From an uncultured Pontibacter sp. (GTDB taxonomy: Bacteria > Bacteroidota > Bacteroidia > Cytophagales > Hymenobacteraceae), in contig NZ_CANLMZ010000001.1 in NCBI RefSeq assembly GCF_947492645.1, positions 1-64,000 of the forward strand: a DNA stretch of 64,000 nucleotides, read 5' to 3'. The notes under the pieces are model-generated. The model was not told where the DNA came from and ran no database searches. It saw only the letters and a program-made list of their open reading frames with translations. How positions within the stretch are numbered: position 1 is the first letter of the stretch; each line of letters opens with the position of its first letter. The position numbers and the translations under genes are program-made. Positions 53,102 through 63,773 of the stretch are shown here, in pieces.

Positions 53102-55513
53102 ATGCCGAAGATACTGATACCTGTTTTATACTTTATACTTGTAGCCACCGCTGCCATTGCGCAGGTGCCTGGCGTGCATGGCGTAGTGCGTGATGCCAAA
53201 ACAAACGAGAAACTTGCTTTTGTAAGTATAGCAGCCAACAACGGCGAAACAGGTACCACCACCAACCTCGAAGGCCAATACCAGCTGCGCCACAACAGGC
53301 CCATCCATACGTTGCGCTTTAGCTATGTAGGCTACGAGCCGCAGGTAATCTTACCTGACTCTCAGGAAGCGATTAATGTATACTTGCAGCCATCTGCGGC
53401 ACAACTGCAGGAGGTAGTGGTAATGGGCTCCGGCACAAACCCGGCGCACCGCATTATCCGGCTTGCCACCCAAAACCGTGACCGCAACAGCACCGATAAC
53501 CTGCCGGCTTACACCTACCGCACCTACAATAAATTTATACTTACTGCCGTAGATGCCCAGGAAATTGACTTAAGCGACACCTTACGCCTATCGGAGCAGG
53601 ACACATCGTACCTGAAAATGCGCAGCCTGTTGGCAAAGCACCACCTGTTTCTGATGGAGAGCATCACCGACTATGCTTACCTGAAGCCTGATAAAGTGAA
53701 AGAGACCATACTAGCCACGCGCGTGTCGGGGTTGCAGCAGCCAAGCTTTGGTATTGTAGCCGCAGAAAGCCGCGATTTCTCGGTGTATGAAGATATGCCT
53801 GTGTTTTTTGGGAAGCGTTACCTTAGTCCATTAAGCCCGGGCAGCACCCGCAAGTATAACTTTACACTTCAGGAAACAAATGTTATTGGCCAGGATACTG
53901 TCTTTATCATTTCGTTTAGTCCTGAGCAGGGCAGGAATTTTGAGGGCTTACAAGGTCTTTTATACATCAACAGCAACGGGTGGGCAGTACAAAACGTGCT
54001 GGCGCAGTCCGCTGCCGGCGATAACAAGCAGGGTATAAAATTACAGCAGCGCTTTGAGCAAACCGGTCCGCAAAAACGCTGGTTCCTTACTGAGCTGGAT
54101 GTGGAGATAACCATTCCGCAACTCTCTATGAAGGGGCACCAGCCCTATGGCCGCCTCCGCACCTACATCACCAATATTAACCTGAACCCCAGCCTGCGCA
54201 AATCCGACTTTGGAGTGATATCCTTGCTGCAAAAACCCGATGCACACCTGCAACCCGAAAGCCTGTACCAGCGGCACCGCCCCGACTCGCTAAACGCCAA
54301 AGAGCAACTCACCTACACCCGCATGGACAGCGTAGGCAAAGCTGAAAACATGGACCAGACTATCCGTGTGATGGAGTACCTCGTGGCAAAGCAAATTCCG
54401 GTTGGGCCAATAAGTTTAGACCTGGATCGCCTGTTTAGGGTTAATGCTTTTGAAGGGCTGCGTTTAGGATTAGGCGCGCATACCAACGGTTTGTTTTCGG
54501 AGCGGTTTATACTTGGCGGCTACTGGGGTTTCGGCTTTAAAGACGATGAGGCAAAGTATGGTGCCGATGCCACAGTAATACTTCATAAACCGTCGGAGTT
54601 TCAGGTAAAGGCGGCGTTTTTTGAGGATGTGCTGGAACCGGGTGGCAGGCGCCTTCCTTTTCAGCCGCGTAAATTGTTAACTGACCTGCGCCCTGCCATA
54701 CTTACGCACCTAAACTACACCACCCATAAAAGTATAGCTTTAGCCGGCCGGCCGGCACGCTACCTGCAGGCGCAAACGCAGCTTAGGCAGGAGCAGCACA
54801 GGCCAACCTTATTCGCACCAGACGATGCTCCGTTGCCTGAGTATAACTTAACCGAAGCTGTTGTAAGCCTGCGCTATGCCTACGGCGAAAAATACATGCA
54901 ACAGTTTAACCAGCTACTGCCAGTTAGTTCCGATCACCCGGTGGTTTGGCTGCAATATACACGTGGTTTAGATGGCTTGCTGGACGGCGGTTATACTTAC
55001 AATAAGTATGAGGCAAGGCTGGAGGCTACAGTCAGGCACCGCACATTTGGGCAGAGCAGCTTTAAACTTACCGGTGGCTTCGTAGATGGAAATGCCCCTT
55101 TCTTTACGTTGTTTAACGGCTACGGCAGTTATAACCCCAACTACAAAGTATACTCCGGCGACGGCTTCGAAACAATGCGCCCTTACGAGTTTCTATCTGA
55201 TAGATTTGCAGCCCTCTTCTTTTCTCAAAACTTTGGCAAGCGATTTCTGCGCACCAGTTTTTTTAAACCCGATGTAGTGGCTGTTACCAACATTGGCTTC
55301 GGCGACCTAAAACATACCGCACCAGAGGTTTCAATAGAGGAGATAAGCAATATGCGCAAAGGCTTTTATGAATCTGGGTTGATGCTGAACAACGTGATCA
55401 GCTCTGCTTTCTCGGGTGTGGGTATCGCAGCATTTTACCGCTACGGCCCGTATGCCCTTGAAAAAGACAAAGACAACCTGCGCGTGAAGATGACGCTGAC
55501 AATCGCCTTTTAG
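53102..55513 (+). CDS. DUF5686 outer membrane protein with carboxypeptidase-like N-terminal domain
   Basis: The 803-residue protein has a signal peptide (ends AIAQ, near residue 20) and a carboxypeptidase-regulatory-like domain at about 25-100 (VHGVVRDAKTNEKLAFVSI, VGYEPQVI). The rest is the DUF5686 region, a long beta-rich domain ending in barrel-like strands. The family is common in Bacteroidota outer membranes and of unknown function. It has no plug domain, so it is not a standard TonB receptor. Confidence 0.9.
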   Translation: MPKILIPVLYFILVATAAIAQVPGVHGVVRDAKTNEKLAFVSIAANNGETGTTTNLEGQYQLRHNRPIHTLRFSYVGYEPQVILPDSQEAINVYLQPSAAQLQEVVVMGSGTNPAHRIIRLATQNRDRNSTDNLPAYTYRTYNKFILTAVDAQEIDLSDTLRLSEQDTSYLKMRSLLAKHHLFLMESITDYAYLKPDKVKETILATRVSGLQQPSFGIVAAESRDFSVYEDMPVFFGKRYLSPLSPGSTRKYNFTLQETNVIGQDTVFIISFSPEQGRNFEGLQGLLYINSNGWAVQNVLAQSAAGDNKQGIKLQQRFEQTGPQKRWFLTELDVEITIPQLSMKGHQPYGRLRTYITNINLNPSLRKSDFGVISLLQKPDAHLQPESLYQRHRPDSLNAKEQLTYTRMDSVGKAENMDQTIRVMEYLVAKQIPVGPISLDLDRLFRVNAFEGLRLGLGAHTNGLFSERFILGGYWGFGFKDDEAKYGADATVILHKPSEFQVKAAFFEDVLEPGGRRLPFQPRKLLTDLRPAILTHLNYTTHKSIALAGRPARYLQAQTQLRQEQHRPTLFAPDDAPLPEYNLTEAVVSLRYAYGEKYMQQFNQLLPVSSDHPVVWLQYTRGLDGLLDGGYTYNKYEARLEATVRHRTFGQSSFKLTGGFVDGNAPFFTLFNGYGSYNPNYKVYSGDGFETMRPYEFLSDRFAALFFSQNFGKRFLRTSFFKPDVVAVTNIGFGDLKHTAPEVSIEEISNMRKGFYESGLMLNNVISSAFSGVGIAAFYRYGPYALEKDKDNLRVKMTLTIAF

Positions 55514-55598
55514 CCACAGTTGCTACCAGAGTATACTTGATCAGCAGTAAAACTCATTTTAGCATTCCAAGTATATTTTCTAAAATACCTGCTATACT

Positions 55599-57116
55599 AT
55601 GAAACTCCTTTCCGCAGCGCAAACAAAGGAAGCTGACGCTTATACGATAAAAGAAGAAGGCATCACCTCTGCTGACTTGATGGAACGTGCCGCTAAAGCC
55701 TTTACAAGCTGGTTCGAAAACAAATTCCAACCATCAGAGCGCGTGTATATCTTCTGTGGGCCGGGCAATAATGGCGGCGACGGTTTGGTTGTGGCAAGGC
55801 TACTGCATCAACGGAACTATACGGTACAGGTATTTTTAATCGGAGATACAGCAAAAGCCTCTGATGATTTTAAAATCAACCTTGAAAAGCTTTCAGACGA
55901 GCTGGCACCAAAGCATACCACAACAGCCAAACAGATACCAGATCTACCTGAAAGTATACTTGTGATTGATGCACTTTTCGGAACCGGCCTAAACCGCCCC
56001 GTTACAGGTGTGTTTGCAGAGGTAATTACTGCGCTTAACAGCAGCACAGCCAGTTGCGTTACTTCTATTGATATGCCTTCGGGCCTGTATGCCGACAAGC
56101 AGACACCAGCTGAAGGTGCCATCATCAAAGCAAATTACACGATTAGCTTTCAGTTACCTAAACTGGCTTTCCTGCTACCACAGCATGAGGAATTTGTAGG
56201 CGAGTGGCATGTGGTACCTATCGGGCTCAGCGAAGAGTTTATATCTGAGGCCAAAACAGCGTTACACGTTACCACACACCAGGATGTGCAGCACATACTT
56301 AAACCACGAAAAAGGTTCTCGCATAAAGGCATTTACGGGCATGCGTTGCTTCTGTGCGGGGGCTTTGGCAAAATGGGGGCTGCTGTGCTGGCTGCACGTG
56401 CCTGCCTGCGCAGCGGTATAGGTTTGCTAACGCTGCAAGTGCCATCAGCTGGTTATACGGTGCTGCAAACGGCGGTGCCTGAAGCCATGACGCTGGCAGA
56501 TAAAAATCGAAAACATCTCTCGGAGCTTCCTCACGATATCGAAAAGTATAATGTAATAGGTATTGGCCCGGGCTTAGGAACAGAACGCGTTACCAAAACG
56601 GCTATTGGGCAACTATTGGCTACATCTGCGCATAGTTTAGTTATAGATGCCGATGCCATCAATATCATTGCCAGCAGCGATAAGCTGAAAGCACAGCTTC
56701 CCCCAAACAAAGTCATCTTTACGCCTCACCCTAAAGAGTTTGAGCGACTAGTGGGCAAGAGCAACAACGATTATGATCGCCTAAGGGATATGCTGGAGTT
56801 TTGCCAGGTGTACAAATGCTATATTATTTTGAAGGGCAACAATTCTGCTATAGGCACCCCAGACGGCAAGTTATACTTTAACACCACAGGCAACCCCGGT
56901 ATGGCAACTGGTGGCACCGGCGATGTGCTGACAGGTATAATTACAGCCTTAGTGGCGCAAAGTTATACTTTAGAAGAAGCTTGCTTGCTTGGTGTATATG
57001 TACATGGCCTGGCCGGCGACCTGGCTTTGAAGGAGGTAGGAGAGATATCGATGACAGCTTCTGACTTGATTGACCACCTGCCACAGGCTTTTCTGCACCT
57101 GCAGCAGTTTAGCTAA
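55599..57116 (+). CDS. nnr: Bifunctional NAD(P)HX epimerase / ADP-dependent dehydratase
   Basis: The 505-residue protein fuses an epimerase domain (about 1-215; GPGNNGGDGLVVAR) with a dehydratase (about 225-500; NTTGNPGMATGGTGDVLTG). It repairs damaged NADH and NADPH hydrates. Both active sites look intact. The stop codon overlaps the convergent UbiA-like gene by 8 bp. Confidence 0.96.
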   Translation: MKLLSAAQTKEADAYTIKEEGITSADLMERAAKAFTSWFENKFQPSERVYIFCGPGNNGGDGLVVARLLHQRNYTVQVFLIGDTAKASDDFKINLEKLSDELAPKHTTTAKQIPDLPESILVIDALFGTGLNRPVTGVFAEVITALNSSTASCVTSIDMPSGLYADKQTPAEGAIIKANYTISFQLPKLAFLLPQHEEFVGEWHVVPIGLSEEFISEAKTALHVTTHQDVQHILKPRKRFSHKGIYGHALLLCGGFGKMGAAVLAARACLRSGIGLLTLQVPSAGYTVLQTAVPEAMTLADKNRKHLSELPHDIEKYNVIGIGPGLGTERVTKTAIGQLLATSAHSLVIDADAINIIASSDKLKAQLPPNKVIFTPHPKEFERLVGKSNNDYDRLRDMLEFCQVYKCYIILKGNNSAIGTPDGKLYFNTTGNPGMATGGTGDVLTGIITALVAQSYTLEEACLLGVYVHGLAGDLALKEVGEISMTASDLIDHLPQAFLHLQQFS

Positions 57117-58011
57117 AGGCAAGATATACCAAACCCGCATGCAGCAACATGGCACCATCAGCCAGAAGGGCATAATAAACTCTTGGCTTATGTTCGTTTG
57201 CCAGCAGCACAACTATTGCAGCAGCCAAAGCGCTTACAATCAGAGCTACCAGCACCTCTCCTGTTTCTGTTTGCATTGCCAGCAACGTATAAACCAGCAA
57301 CAGCACCAGCGACACCAGCTTTGTACTTTTCACGCCAATAAGTCCCGGTACTGTTAAGGTATTCATAGCTCTGTCGTAAGTATAATCCCTGATGTCAAAC
57401 AGCAGCGCGAGGGCAAGTATAAACAGGAAGCGGCGCAGCAACAATAGCAAGGCCTGTGTATCCAAGGCTTGAACCCCAGCATCCAGCAGCGGGAACCATG
57501 CCGTTACCACCGCCCATACATAAGCTATCAGAAATACTTTAAGCAATGGTATACTTCTCAAGGGCCGCACCTCATTTGATTTATACACAATAGGTACTGT
57601 ATAGCCTACCGAGATTACCGCCAGATGCAGCACAACCCACAAGTTTACGTCCAGCTTAAAGTATAAGTATATGCCTACTGCCGCAGCTATACTTACTGCG
57701 CCAATTATAGCCAGCGCCTTTTTATTTCGCTGCCACCACTCTGTGCTTGTTTTATACTTTGTTTGATGTGGCCTCCGGATAAAACTGTAGACGCTGCTTA
57801 AGTTGTAGGTAAACAAAGTTGACAGGAAAACAAACACGGCCATCGGCAACGAGATAGGTAACCCCGCCAACTTATAGGTTTCGATGGTAAGGCTAAAGGC
57901 GCAACAGGATATAAATACGCTGCTGTATACAATGCCGCCCAGCAATTGCTCTGCCAGTTGCGGCTGGCTTTTATACTTACCAGTTATACCTATGTGTTGG
58001 TTTTGCGCCAT
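57109..58011 (-). CDS. UbiA-like integral membrane protein
   Basis: The 300-residue protein has about eight to nine membrane helices. The second aspartate-rich motif of UbiA prenyltransferases is present (DIRDYTYDR). The first, usually NDxxD, appears as YNLSSVY with no acidic residue, so a normal prenyltransferase reaction is doubtful. I chose ATG 58011 over an upstream TTG. The 3' end overlaps nnr by 8 bp. Confidence 0.75.
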   Translation of the reverse strand: MAQNQHIGITGKYKSQPQLAEQLLGGIVYSSVFISCCAFSLTIETYKLAGLPISLPMAVFVFLSTLFTYNLSSVYSFIRRPHQTKYKTSTEWWQRNKKALAIIGAVSIAAAVGIYLYFKLDVNLWVVLHLAVISVGYTVPIVYKSNEVRPLRSIPLLKVFLIAYVWAVVTAWFPLLDAGVQALDTQALLLLLRRFLFILALALLFDIRDYTYDRAMNTLTVPGLIGVKSTKLVSLVLLLVYTLLAMQTETGEVLVALIVSALAAAIVVLLANEHKPRVYYALLADGAMLLHAGLVYLAFS

Positions 58012-58064
58012 TACCTGCAATTACGCAACAAATACTGCGCGTGTCAAACTACGTAATAAAAACA

Positions 58065-58102
58065 AAAAGCCTGGCACAGGAAAACTCCCACACCAGGCTT
58101 TT
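58065..58102 (-). terminator. Terminator of ppa
   Basis: A 10 bp stem AAAAGCCTGG/CCAGGCTTTT (58065-58074, 58093-58102), 18 bp beyond the ppa stop, is followed on the minus strand by a T-run. Confidence 0.8.
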
Positions 58103-58120
58103 ACAGGAAAAGTATTTTTG

Positions 58121-58690
58121 TTACAGCGTCTGCACCTTCTTTGGCTCGCCAAATGTAGCATTGTAAAGCTCGATGCTTTCCTGAATGATCTTGTAAGCGT
58201 GCTCACGACCCAGGAATTGCTCCACGATAACTTCTTTGTGCTCCAGTTTCTTATAGTCTTCAAAGAAACGGCGCATCTCCAGCAATGTGTGTGGCGGCAA
58301 TTCTGAAATATCATTGATGTGGCGCACCGACATATCGTTGTAAGCAACTGCGATGATCTTGTCATCTTCTTCGTTGTTATCGATCATCTGCATCACACCA
58401 ATCACTTTTGCATCAATCAGGCACATAGGCTGTACATCAATCGAGCAAATTACTAAGATATCCAAAGGGTCTTTGTCGTCGCAGTACGTTTGCGGGATAA
58501 AGCCATAGTTAGCAGGGTAGTTAACTGATGAGAAAAGCACACGGTCAAGCTTGAGCATACCGCTATCCTTATCCAACTCATACTTTGCCTTCGATCCTTT
58601 TGGAATCTCAATTATTGCGGTTACCACTTCGGGAGCTTCATCGCCGTAGCTCACGCTATGCCATGGGTTGTTGTTCTCCATATTCTCCAT
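58121..58690 (-). CDS. ppa: Inorganic pyrophosphatase, family I
   Basis: The 189-residue protein has the family I signature DKDPLDILV and the acidic metal-binding residues around it, plus the [15 protein letters not shown] start block. It hydrolyses pyrophosphate in the cytoplasm. Two ATGs are possible (58690, 58681); I keep the longer. Confidence 0.96.
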   Translation of the reverse strand: MENMENNNPWHSVSYGDEAPEVVTAIIEIPKGSKAKYELDKDSGMLKLDRVLFSSVNYPANYGFIPQTYCDDKDPLDILVICSIDVQPMCLIDAKVIGVMQMIDNNEEDDKIIAVAYNDMSVRHINDISELPPHTLLEMRRFFEDYKKLEHKEVIVEQFLGREHAYKIIQESIELYNATFGEPKKVQTL

Positions 58691-58741
58691 TTTAAAAAAA
58701 TTTAATTGCGCCGTCTTATCTCTCTTCTTCAGGCACTATGT

Positions 58742-60445
58742 TTATTTCATGTATTGTTGTAATGGTTGCCCTACGCTTCCGTTTGGCTCCTGTATATACA
58801 ACCAGGAGGCAATGGTAGGGGCAATATCTGTTACTTTAGTTTCAATAGAACTTTCTCCTGGCTTTACATTCCAACCATACCATACTAGTGGCACGTGTGT
58901 GTCGTAATTGGAGTAGGACCCGTGTGTAGTTCCGGTTGGTTTTCCAGAGCCGTACCCTTCAAACCAGGCTGGGCTCAAGACCAGTACTACATCACCACTT
59001 CTGGATGGATAAAACCCGCGCTCTACGCGACCTAAAGCTCCACCAGCCCAGCTTGTAGTGGCAAGGCTTGACCCTGTTACAGCCCGCTCCACCTGAGGCA
59101 GCTGAATAACATACTCTGCTACCCGCTGCTGCACTTCGCTTAAAGGCAACTTCTTACTATCTATCAGCTTTCTGTTTAGATAAATCTGCTGGTTCATGTA
59201 ACGCTCTATCCAGGCTCCCTTGCCATAAAGCTTGGTTAAATAATTCTGAACAGAGTCTTTGACAATAGCTGAGGTTGAAACGCCTGCAGGTACTTTATAC
59301 TCTGTTAGGTAAGCTGGCACGTGCGCTGCACCATGATCAGAAGTCAGGAAGAATAGCACATTGCCAGCTCCTACTTCAGCCTCTATTTTATCAATCATAT
59401 CCCCTAACTCACGGTCAAGCCTCAGAAATATGTCCTGCGCCTCAATAGAGTTTGGTCCAAAAGTATGGCCTACATAATCTGTAGTAGAGAAACTTACCGT
59501 TAAAAAGTCTGTATGCTTGCCTTTTCCTAGGTTTTCGCCTTTCAGAGCAGCTAGTGCGAAATCCCTGGTTATAGTGTTACCACCTGGTGTTGAGCGCAGC
59601 AACTCAAAACCCTTTTTTCTTATTGCTGGCAGGTTATGCGGGAATACCGGTTTATCTTCGCCTGATAATTTACCTTCCCACGGCATGTCATCTGCTGTAC
59701 TCTCTGTATACTGCTCAATCGGCAACATGGTATTCCAGACCTGGCTCAGGTACTGATCCGGGTATTGCTGCTGGTTAAACTCCTGCACCCAAGCCGGTAA
59801 CTCGCTTTTATAAAAAGTACTGGTTATAAAATATCCGTTCTCCGAATCAAACCAGTAGGCGCCATTTGCAAGATGCCCCGCCGGAAGTATAGAACCTCTG
59901 TCTTTTAGTGCTACCCCAATCACTTTAGAGCCCATATTGGTAGCCAACTTGAGTTCATCTGTGATAGTGGTTGTTACCATATTGGCTGGCGACATTTCAC
60001 CTGCATCAGAGGTGCTGCCAACTGTTTTTACATTCTTATCCTCTGTACAGTATATTACCTTGCCCGTGTTTCTGTCGTACCAACTGTTGCCTACTATACC
60101 GTTCAAAGCTGGCTCGCTGCCTGTATAAATAGAAGCATGGCCTGGTGCCGTATAAGTGGGCACGTAACTGTAATGTGTATTCTTGAAGTTAAAACCTTTG
60201 CGCAGCAGCTTTTTAAAACCATTGTCGCTATACTTGTCCCAATACCGATACAGGTAATCATAGCGCATTTGGTCTACTACTATTCCTACTATAAGCTTTG
60301 GCCTGTTCAGATCTGTAAATGCAGTACCTTGCTGGCTACTAGCTGGTGTAAGTTGGGCTGGTTTTGTACAGGCGCTAAGCACGACAACCATTACAGCAGC
60401 CGCTTTCACCCATACTTTTACCTTTGTTAAGTCTTTAATCTTCAT
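58742..60445 (-). CDS. PafA-like alkaline phosphatase, lipoprotein
   Basis: The 567-residue alkaline phosphatase superfamily enzyme carries a VVDQMRYDYL metal-binding block (D58) and the nucleophile T99 in TYTAPGHASIY. The PafA-type phosphate-binding pair is in KDRGSILPAGH, and metal residues are in SDHGAAH. This threonine-type phosphomonoesterase is typical of Bacteroidota and is not repressed by phosphate. A lipobox (LSAC, C26) predicts a membrane anchor. A TATATTTG promoter box lies at 60467-60474. Confidence 0.93.
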   Translation of the reverse strand: MKIKDLTKVKVWVKAAAVMVVVLSACTKPAQLTPASSQQGTAFTDLNRPKLIVGIVVDQMRYDYLYRYWDKYSDNGFKKLLRKGFNFKNTHYSYVPTYTAPGHASIYTGSEPALNGIVGNSWYDRNTGKVIYCTEDKNVKTVGSTSDAGEMSPANMVTTTITDELKLATNMGSKVIGVALKDRGSILPAGHLANGAYWFDSENGYFITSTFYKSELPAWVQEFNQQQYPDQYLSQVWNTMLPIEQYTESTADDMPWEGKLSGEDKPVFPHNLPAIRKKGFELLRSTPGGNTITRDFALAALKGENLGKGKHTDFLTVSFSTTDYVGHTFGPNSIEAQDIFLRLDRELGDMIDKIEAEVGAGNVLFFLTSDHGAAHVPAYLTEYKVPAGVSTSAIVKDSVQNYLTKLYGKGAWIERYMNQQIYLNRKLIDSKKLPLSEVQQRVAEYVIQLPQVERAVTGSSLATTSWAGGALGRVERGFYPSRSGDVVLVLSPAWFEGYGSGKPTGTTHGSYSNYDTHVPLVWYGWNVKPGESSIETKVTDIAPTIASWLYIQEPNGSVGQPLQQYMK

Positions 60446-60466
60446 TGGTTTGATGTATACTTACTA

Positions 60467-60474
60467 CAAATATA
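60467..60474 (-). promoter_or_regulatory. -7 promoter element of the pafA-like gene
   Basis: TATATTTG on the minus strand matches TAnnTTTG, 21 bp before the start codon. Confidence 0.55.
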
Positions 60475-60567
60475 ACATGCACTTATTTTAAAATGCCTGT
60501 TTATTAACTGTTGTAACTTAAATTTTTCAATTTGATAACAAGCAGCAGTAGTACTAATACAAAAAAG

Positions 60568-60600
60568 AAGCAGCGCCCACCTGATTGATGGGCGCTGCTT
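60568..60600 (-). terminator. Terminator of the atp operon
   Basis: A perfect 12 bp stem AAGCAGCGCCCA/TGGGCGCTGCTT (60568-60579, 60589-60600) with a 9 nt loop is followed on the minus strand by TCTTTTTT. Confidence 0.9.
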
Positions 60601-60620
60601 TATAAAGTTTCTTGCTCTTC

Positions 60621-61508
60621 TTATTTTGAAGCCAGAGCCTCTGCACCACCCACAATTTCCAAAATCTCTTTTGTAATTGCAGCCTGGCGCGTCCTGTTGT
60701 AGGTAAGCTTCAGTTCTTTCAGAAGTTCGCCTGCGTTTTCTGTTGCTTTGTCCATCGCAGTCATTCGGGCACCGTGCTCAGAGGCATTAGACTCTAAAAC
60801 AGCTTTGTATACCTGAATTTTCAGCGATTTAGGGATCAGCTCCTGAATAATTTCTTCTTTGGAAGGCTCAAAAGTATAATCCACTAACATAGCAGAAGCG
60901 TTCTCCTCAGCTGGCTTCTCTTCCAATGGCAGGAACTGCTCTATCTGCACCACCTGTGTCGCAACGTTTTTAAACTCATTGTACACAAGGTCGATCTGAT
61001 CAAATTGTCCTTTTGCAAAACCATCCATGGCATACTCAGCAGCTCCACGTACCGTATCAAAAGACAGGTTTGAAAAGACGCCTGTAAAATCACCATTTAC
61101 ATTGTAGCCTCTTTTCTTTAAAGCTTCAAGCGCTTTACGACCGATAGCTAGTATAGTAACGTTGCCAGCTGCCTGTTGCGCGCTATACTTTGTTTCGATC
61201 AGAGAGACAACGCCTTTTATGATGTTTGAGTTAAAAGCACCAGCCAAGCCACGATCAGAAGAAACAGCAATGATCAGAACTTTTCCTACGTCACGCTTCT
61301 CTGTGTATATATTTGTTACTGAACCCTCTGCCATCGAAGACAAATTGGTTAGTATACCGCCAAGGCGCTGAGCGTAAGGGCGCATACGCATGATATTATC
61401 CTGTGCACGTCTAAGCTTAGCAGCCGCCACCATTTTCATGGCTTTTGTTATCTGCTGCGTAGATGAGATGGATGTAATGCGACCTCTAACCTCTTTTAAA
61501 CTTGCCAT
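60621..61508 (-). CDS. atpG: ATP synthase F1 gamma subunit
   Basis: The 295-residue rotor shaft subunit has the N-terminal MASLKEVRGRITSISSTQQI and the C-terminal TYNRTRQAAITKEILEIVGG signatures. It is the last gene of this atp cluster; atpD/atpC (beta, epsilon) are not after it but must be elsewhere, as in other Bacteroidota with split clusters. Confidence 0.97.
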   Translation of the reverse strand: MASLKEVRGRITSISSTQQITKAMKMVAAAKLRRAQDNIMRMRPYAQRLGGILTNLSSMAEGSVTNIYTEKRDVGKVLIIAVSSDRGLAGAFNSNIIKGVVSLIETKYSAQQAAGNVTILAIGRKALEALKKRGYNVNGDFTGVFSNLSFDTVRGAAEYAMDGFAKGQFDQIDLVYNEFKNVATQVVQIEQFLPLEEKPAEENASAMLVDYTFEPSKEEIIQELIPKSLKIQVYKAVLESNASEHGARMTAMDKATENAGELLKELKLTYNRTRQAAITKEILEIVGGAEALASK

Positions 61509-61578
61509 ATTGTTGTTGCTATGAGCATAAATCAGGGGTTTACAGCTTAAACTACAAACCCCTGATCATTTAATCAGA

Positions 61579-63159
61579 CTATTTTTTATATCTACCTGAT
61601 ACTTCTCTAGCAACCTGCTTGATTGTATCTGTAGTTGCATCATCTAACTTACCAGTTTTCAAAGCGCCAAGTACGTCACCATGCTGGGCACGCATTGTAA
61701 GAAGGAAGTCTTTCTCGAAGTTTCTAACCTCAGAAACAGGAACGTTATCCATCAGACCGTTTGTAGCGCAGTAGATAATTGCTACCTGCTCTTCTACAGA
61801 TACAGGAGAATACTGTGCCTGCTTCAGGATCTCCAAGTTACGACGACCACGCTCGATGGTAAGTTTAGTTGCCGCATCAAGGTCAGAACCGAATTTAGCG
61901 AAAGCCTCTAGTTCACGGAACTGTGCCTGGTCAAGCTTAAGCGTACCCGCTACTTTCTTCATCGACTTGATCTGAGCAGAACCACCCACACGAGATACTG
62001 AAATACCTACGTTAATAGCAGGACGGATACCTGAGTTGAACAGGTTAGTCTCAAGGAAAATCTGACCATCCGTAATCGAGATCACGTTTGTTGGGATATA
62101 AGCAGAAACGTCACCAGCCTGCGTCTCGATAATTGGAAGGGCGGTAAGTGAACCACCACCTTTAACCAACGGACGAAGCGAATCCGGTAAATCGTTCATG
62201 TTCTTTGCAATCTCATCAGATGCGTTAATCTTAGCGGCACGCTCTAATAAACGAGAGTGCAGATAGAATACGTCACCTGGGTAAGCCTCACGCCCTGGAG
62301 GTCTTCTTAAAAGAAGAGACACCTCACGGTAAGCTACAGCCTGCTTAGAAAGGTCATCGTATACTACCAGCGCAGGGCGGCCTGTATCACGGAAGAACTC
62401 ACCAATAGCAGCACCTGTAAATGGCGCGAAGAACTGCATAGGAGCCGGATCAGAAGCTGAAGCGGCAACAACTACAGTATAATCCATGGCTCCACCTTTC
62501 TCAAGCGCCATAACTACCTGCGCAACAGTAGATGCCTTTTGGCCAATAGCCACATAGATACAGAACACAGGCTCGCCTCTCTCGAAGAACTCACGCTGGT
62601 TCAGGATAGCGTCAATGGCAACAGCTGTTTTACCAGTCTGGCGGTCACCGATGATCAACTCACGCTGACCACGGCCGATTGGAATCATTGAGTCAATCGC
62701 TTTGATACCAGTCTGCAACGGCTCGTTTACCGGTTGACGGAAGATTACACCTGGTGCTTTACGCTCAAGTGGCATCTCATATAATTCACCCGCAATTGGG
62801 CCTTTACCATCAATAGGCTGACCAAGTGTGTTAACCACACGGCCAATTACACCTTCGCCAGCTTTGATAGAGGCGATACGGTTTGTTCTTTTAACGGTAG
62901 CTCCTTCTTTGATCTCGCTGTAGTCACCAAGCAATACGGCACCTACGTTGTCCTCTTCCAGGTTCAGAACGAGTGCCTGAAGTCCGTTCTCAAACTCTAA
63001 TAGCTCACCAGACTGTGCTTTGGACAGGCCATAGATACGAGCGACACCGTCACCCACTTGTAGTACAGTACCAACTTCTTCCAGTTCTGCCTCAGAGCGG
63101 AAGTTTGATAGCTGCTCTCTTAATATGGCTGATACTTCGTCAGGTCTTACTTCTGCCAT
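61579..63159 (-). CDS. atpA: ATP synthase F1 alpha subunit
   Basis: The 526-residue subunit has a Walker A at 171-178 (GDRQTGKT) and the alpha signature [17 protein letters not shown]. Length is normal. It is 2 bp after atpH, so tightly coupled. It contains none of the TATACTT/AAGTATA heptamers that are common in other genes here. Confidence 0.98.
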   Translation of the reverse strand: MAEVRPDEVSAILREQLSNFRSEAELEEVGTVLQVGDGVARIYGLSKAQSGELLEFENGLQALVLNLEEDNVGAVLLGDYSEIKEGATVKRTNRIASIKAGEGVIGRVVNTLGQPIDGKGPIAGELYEMPLERKAPGVIFRQPVNEPLQTGIKAIDSMIPIGRGQRELIIGDRQTGKTAVAIDAILNQREFFERGEPVFCIYVAIGQKASTVAQVVMALEKGGAMDYTVVVAASASDPAPMQFFAPFTGAAIGEFFRDTGRPALVVYDDLSKQAVAYREVSLLLRRPPGREAYPGDVFYLHSRLLERAAKINASDEIAKNMNDLPDSLRPLVKGGGSLTALPIIETQAGDVSAYIPTNVISITDGQIFLETNLFNSGIRPAINVGISVSRVGGSAQIKSMKKVAGTLKLDQAQFRELEAFAKFGSDLDAATKLTIERGRRNLEILKQAQYSPVSVEEQVAIIYCATNGLMDNVPVSEVRNFEKDFLLTMRAQHGDVLGALKTGKLDDATTDTIKQVAREVSGRYKK

Positions 63160-63161
63160 GA

Positions 63162-63719
63162 TTATAGTTTATTAATGTATGGGTTGTCTTTGAATTCATT
63201 TCTCAGCTTGCGAAGGTTATTTTTCACAGAACTGTCTATTTGTTTATCACCTACTTTAAGCACAAAGCCGCCGATAAGCGATGGGTCAACGATCTCCTTT
63301 AATTGAATCTTTTGACCATACTCCGCCGCCAGCTTGTTTATTAACTGCTCACGTAGTGATGCTGTAAGTGGCAATGCGGATGTTACCTGCGCCTTAACAA
63401 TACCTTTAATGGCATTGTACTGTTCCTCGAAAGAAGCAGCGATAAACTCCAGGTGAGATTCACGCTGTTTACGAGCTATTATGCTGAAAAATGCCAGCGT
63501 AAGCTCCTGCACCTTTCCTTTGAAAACTCCGTTCAAGATTGCCAGCTTTTTGTCTGGCTTAACTACCGGGTTTTGAAGCAACAGTTGAAAATCGCGGTTC
63601 TGAGAAACTACTGTTGCTAACAGCTGCATATCGCTATGCACTTGCTCCAGTATACCTTTCTCATTCGCCAGTTCAATCAGCGACTTCGCGTATCTGGAAG
63701 CAACTCTAAATTCTGACAT
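63162..63719 (-). CDS. atpH: ATP synthase F1 delta subunit
   Basis: The 185-residue stalk subunit has an N-terminal helical domain ([16 protein letters not shown]) and the C-terminal [19 protein letters not shown] signature. It lies between atpF and atpA. Confidence 0.96.
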   Translation of the reverse strand: MSEFRVASRYAKSLIELANEKGILEQVHSDMQLLATVVSQNRDFQLLLQNPVVKPDKKLAILNGVFKGKVQELTLAFFSIIARKQRESHLEFIAASFEEQYNAIKGIVKAQVTSALPLTASLREQLINKLAAEYGQKIQLKEIVDPSLIGGFVLKVGDKQIDSSVKNNLRKLRNEFKDNPYINKL

Positions 63720-63773
63720 AATGCTTGTTTATGATGCAGCACTTCCTTTCGGTTACGCCGCCATTAGATTCTT

